From positions 1 through 10,135 of the forward strand of contig CAAGNN010000091.1 in assembly GCA_900771325.1 (NCBI GenBank): a stretch of DNA of 10,135 nucleotides. Reading direction: 5' to 3'. The notes beneath the pieces are model-generated. The model saw only the letters and a program-made list of their open reading frames with translations. It did not search any database and was not told the origin of the DNA. Position numbers and translations under genes: made by a program. Below, piece after piece: positions 8,035 through 10,135 of the stretch; the stretch's first letter is position 1; every line of letters begins with the position of its first letter. Source of the DNA: Kiritimatiellia bacterium (lineage in GTDB: Bacteria; Verrucomicrobiota; Kiritimatiellia; RFP12; DVOR01).

Positions 8035-9858
8035 TTACTTCCCGGCCGCTTTACGCTTCTCGGCCGCCGCCTCGCCAATAATGGCCTTGATGCGGCGCAC
8101 GCCGGCCGACGAGCTCTCTTCCTTGAGGATCTTGAAGGCCACCAACTCGGCGGTATTCTGCGCGTGGGGTCCGCCGCAGACCTCCTTAGAGAAGTCGCCC
8201 ATCGTGTAGACCTTCACCTGCTCGCCGTACTTGGCGGTGAAGAGGGCCGTGGCACCGGAGGCCTTCGCCTCCTCAATCGCCATCGTCTCGCAGACAATCG
8301 GCAGCGCGCGCTTGATCTGCTCGTTGACGAGGTCCTCGACCTGCTCGAGCTGCTCCTTGGTCATCTTCTCGGGGTGCGAGAAGTCGAAGCGCAGCCGCTC
8401 GGCGGTGATGTTCGAGCCCTTCTGGTTCACGTGCTCGCCCAGGACAAGCTTGAGCGCCTTGTGCAGCAGGTGCGTGGCCGTGTGCAGGCGCGTGGTCTGC
8501 TCGGAGTGATCGGCCAGACCGCCCTTGAAGACCCCCTCGCCCTGCTTGGAAGCTTCCTTGTGCTTGGCCTCGGCCTTCGCGAAGCCCTCGGTATCCACGG
8601 TCATCCCGCGCTCGGCGGCCAGCTCCTGCGTCAGCTCCAGCGGGAAGCCGTAGGTGTCGTAGAGCTTGAAAGCGGTCTTGCCGGAGATCTGCGTCTGGGC
8701 GTGCTGGGCCATCACCTCGGCCACCTTCTCGAACTCGTGGCGGCCCTGCGTGAGGGTCTTGGCGAAGCGGCTCTCCTCGGCCGTCAGCTCGCTGACGATG
8801 AGCTCGCGCTTCTCCAACAGCTCAGGGTAGAAGTTGCGGTAGGTGCCAATGACGATGTCGGCCATCGTCGCCGTGAAGCCCGCGGGCAGACCCAGGTCCA
8901 TCCCGTAACGCACCGCGCGGCGGATGAGGCGGCGCAGGACGTAGTTCGCGCCCACGTTACCCGGCTTGACCCCGCCCTTGGGGTCGCCCAGGATAATCGT
9001 GGCCGTGCGCATGTGGTCAGCGATAATCCGCTCGGCGCGCGTCTTCTTCTCCTCAGGCAACTCGTTGGTGGTCAGCTCGCGAATCTTCTCCAAGAGCGGC
9101 AGGAAGAGCTCGGATTCGTAGACCGTCTTGTAGCCGTTGAGCATACAGATGGTGCGCTCCACGCCCATGCCGGTGTCGACGTTATGCTGCTTGAGCGGCT
9201 CGTAGGTTCCCTCGGCCGTCTTGTTGTACTGCATAAAGACGTCGTTCCAGATCTCGATGTACTTCCCGCAGCCGCACCCCGGGCCGCAGTCCGGACCGCA
9301 CGCCGGCTTGCCCGTGTCGATAAACATCTCCGTATCCGGTCCGCAAGGCCCCGTGGTGCCCGCCGGACCCCACCAGTTATCCTCGCGCCCCTTCGGGAAG
9401 ATGTGGTCCTCGGGGATCCCCTGCGCCTTCCAATAGGCAATCGCCTCATCGTCGCGCGGAATCTCGCCCTCGCCGGCAAAGACCGTCACGGAGAGCTGCT
9501 CGGGCTTGAAGCCCAGGTGCTTGGTCAGGAACTCGAAGCTCCAGGCAATCGCCTCCTGCTTAAAGTAGTCACCCAGCGACCAGTTCCCCAGCATCTCGAA
9601 GAAGGTCAAGTGCGCGCTATCGCCCACCGCCTCGATGTCCCCCGTGCGCACGCACTTCTGCACGTCCGTCAACCGCGTCCCCGCCGGATGCTTCTCCCCG
9701 AGCAGGTAAGGCACCAACGGGTGCATCCCCGCCGTCGTGAACAACACCGTCGGATCATTCTCCGGAATCACCGAGGCCCCCGAAATAATCGTGTGCCCCT
9801 TCGACTCGAAGAACTTAAGGTACATCTCGCGCAACGCATCTGCCGTCAACTTGGCCAT
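8035..9858 (-). CDS. alaS: Alanyl-tRNA synthetase, short form lacking the C-terminal domain
   Basis: This cytoplasmic enzyme charges tRNA-Ala and edits mischarged Ser or Gly. The 607 residues include the class II catalytic core (for example LFTTAGMHPLVPYL at about 39-52, TFFEMLGNWSLGDYF at about 85-99, VDTGMGVER at 227-235) and the tRNA recognition helices. An editing domain has its metal ligands intact: H459-TAT-H463 and C561-GGP-H565. It stops soon after the SAGVRRIKAI segment. The DHHA1/C-Ala region is absent, and the usual beta-barrel segment between the linker and HTATH also seems to be missing. Classical enzymes are about 875 aa; short forms are known, to my knowledge in spirochaetes such as Borrelia. 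A cysteine cluster (C187, C191, C195, C197) sits within the catalytic domain. The ATG at 9858 has SD AAGGAGT 7 nt upstream, which rules out an in-frame ATG at 9933. It is the first gene of the - strand operon. Confidence 0.96.
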   Translation of the reverse strand: MAKLTADALREMYLKFFESKGHTIISGASVIPENDPTVLFTTAGMHPLVPYLLGEKHPAGTRLTDVQKCVRTGDIEAVGDSAHLTFFEMLGNWSLGDYFKQEAIAWSFEFLTKHLGFKPEQLSVTVFAGEGEIPRDDEAIAYWKAQGIPEDHIFPKGREDNWWGPAGTTGPCGPDTEMFIDTGKPACGPDCGPGCGCGKYIEIWNDVFMQYNKTAEGTYEPLKQHNVDTGMGVERTICMLNGYKTVYESELFLPLLEKIRELTTNELPEEKKTRAERIIADHMRTATIILGDPKGGVKPGNVGANYVLRRLIRRAVRYGMDLGLPAGFTATMADIVIGTYRNFYPELLEKRELIVSELTAEESRFAKTLTQGRHEFEKVAEVMAQHAQTQISGKTAFKLYDTYGFPLELTQELAAERGMTVDTEGFAKAEAKHKEASKQGEGVFKGGLADHSEQTTRLHTATHLLHKALKLVLGEHVNQKGSNITAERLRFDFSHPEKMTKEQLEQVEDLVNEQIKRALPIVCETMAIEEAKASGATALFTAKYGEQVKVYTMGDFSKEVCGGPHAQNTAELVAFKILKEESSSAGVRRIKAIIGEAAAEKRKAAGK

Positions 9859-9865
9859 CGCTATG

Positions 9866-9872
9866 ACTCCTT
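9866..9872 (-). promoter_or_regulatory. Shine-Dalgarno AAGGAGT of alaS
   Basis: A near-perfect SD, read on the - strand, lies 7 nt before the ATG at 9858. It fixes the alaS start and excludes the longer reading frame that begins upstream of the promoter. Confidence 0.9.
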
Positions 9873-9891
9873 GAAAGAAAAATGTCCTTTT

Positions 9892-9920
9892 AATATACCA
9901 CACCGCGCCGCCAATGGCAA
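9892..9920 (-). promoter_or_regulatory. Sigma-70-type promoter of the alaS operon
   Basis: Read on the - strand, TTGCCA (9915-9920) matches the -35 consensus at 5 of 6 positions and TATATT (9892-9897) matches the -10 at 5 of 6. The spacer is 17 bp and ends with TGG, so an extended -10 (TGN) is present too. A start near 9885 would give a leader of about 26 nt before the ATG. I see no riboswitch or T-box in so short a leader. Confidence 0.8.
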
Positions 9921-9962
9921 CTGCACCGCGCATCGCCGAAAGCGCTGTGCCCCCTGTGCGTC

Positions 9963-9991
9963 CATATATAAGGCATACGCGCGCGCACGCG
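9963..9991. other. Alternating purine-pyrimidine tract upstream of alaS
   Basis: The run CATATATA (9963-9970) is followed after two purines by 19 strictly alternating bases at 9973-9991, rich in CG steps. Such sequence can adopt Z-DNA under negative supercoiling. It lies about 45 bp upstream of the alaS -35 box, between the promoter and the right repeat array. Bases 9934-10011 otherwise show no gene; a weak AT-rich -10-like element here has no matching -35. Confidence 0.5.
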
Positions 9992-10011
9992 AGAGGCGCT
10001 CACGCTCCCCA

Positions 10012-10135
10012 CCCGCCCCAGGTCCAAGGTCAACCCGGGGCGGGTCCGAGGTCAACCCGGGGCGGGTCCGAGGTCAACCCGGGGCGGGTCCGAGGTCAAC
10101 CCGGGGCGGGTCCGAGGTCAACCCGGGGCGGGTCG
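10012..10135. repeat. Right-edge tandem array of the 22-bp repeat, core-switched
   Basis: This array has the same 22-bp unit and the same strand orientation as the left-edge array, and it runs off the end of the window. After a first core CCCGCCCC followed by AGG (10012-10022), five units follow in exact 22-bp steps. The 11-bp half is TCCGAGGTCAA (the first copy has TCCAAGGTCAA) and every core is CCCG-GGG-CGGG. That is the reverse complement of the common left-array core, while the other half keeps its orientation. The four full units from 10045 are identical, which suggests recent expansion. No gene is seen here. Confidence 0.95.

Noticed and set aside
9859..9933. Longer N-terminus for alaS from an ATG at 9931-9933
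   Set aside because: The extension would be translated from upstream of the promoter; the ATG at 9858 has a perfect SD and the normal AlaRS N-terminus.
9965..9972. TATATAAG as a -10 box for a rightward gene
   Set aside because: No -35 box at a proper distance and no gene to the right within the window.

Overview
The window is GC-rich, tightly packed bacterial chromosomal DNA with two gene blocks transcribed toward each other. It is flanked on both edges by arrays of the same 22-bp tandem repeat. The organism cannot be named from the sequence. The high GC, heptanucleotide and 22-bp intergenic repeats, pseudopilin genes and a compact alanyl-tRNA synthetase would fit a PVC-type bacterium (Verrucomicrobiota, Lentisphaerota or Kiritimatiellota), but this is a low-confidence impression.

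Left block, + strand, about 175-6210: a type II secretion / type IV pilus-like operon. It holds a small pseudopilin with a class III leader, a very large GspK/PilX-like pseudopilin (675 aa), an unrecognised 160-aa protein with a signal peptide and a C-terminal membrane anchor, a GspE/PilB ATPase (582 aa) and a GspF/PilC inner-membrane platform protein (361 aa). Junctions are tight: 24 nt, 10 nt, a 1-nt TGATG overlap, then 24 nt. The ATPase and platform protein would drive assembly of a pseudopilus built from the pseudopilins. No secretin, GspC/L/M or major pseudopilin gene is in the window.

Right block, - strand, 9858 down to 6285: alaS (short form, 607 aa), a PflX-like radical SAM protein (307 aa) and yebC (251 aa), with gaps of 20 and 50 nt. 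A good sigma-70-type promoter lies just upstream of alaS. The two blocks converge on one hairpin at 6238-6263 that has T-runs on both sides and probably terminates transcription from both directions.

Repeats: the left edge (1-197) has nine contiguous 22-bp units and the right edge (10012-10135) has more than five. Each unit is a conserved 11-bp half plus an 11-bp core of palindromic arms CCCG/CGGG around a variable triplet. The triplet is mostly CCC on the left and GGG on the right. Between the left array and the pseudopilin lie seven tandem copies of a 7-bp repeat and a perfect hairpin. They occupy the place where the pseudopilin start codon and leader should be, so that gene's start is doubtful.

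I found no CRISPR array, tRNA, rRNA, transposase or phage gene. Nothing here is clearly a new defence or mobile system. The points most worth a second look are the core-switching repeats, the heptamer repeat in the pseudopilin leader, the 160-aa membrane protein in the secretion operon and the oversized pseudopilin.
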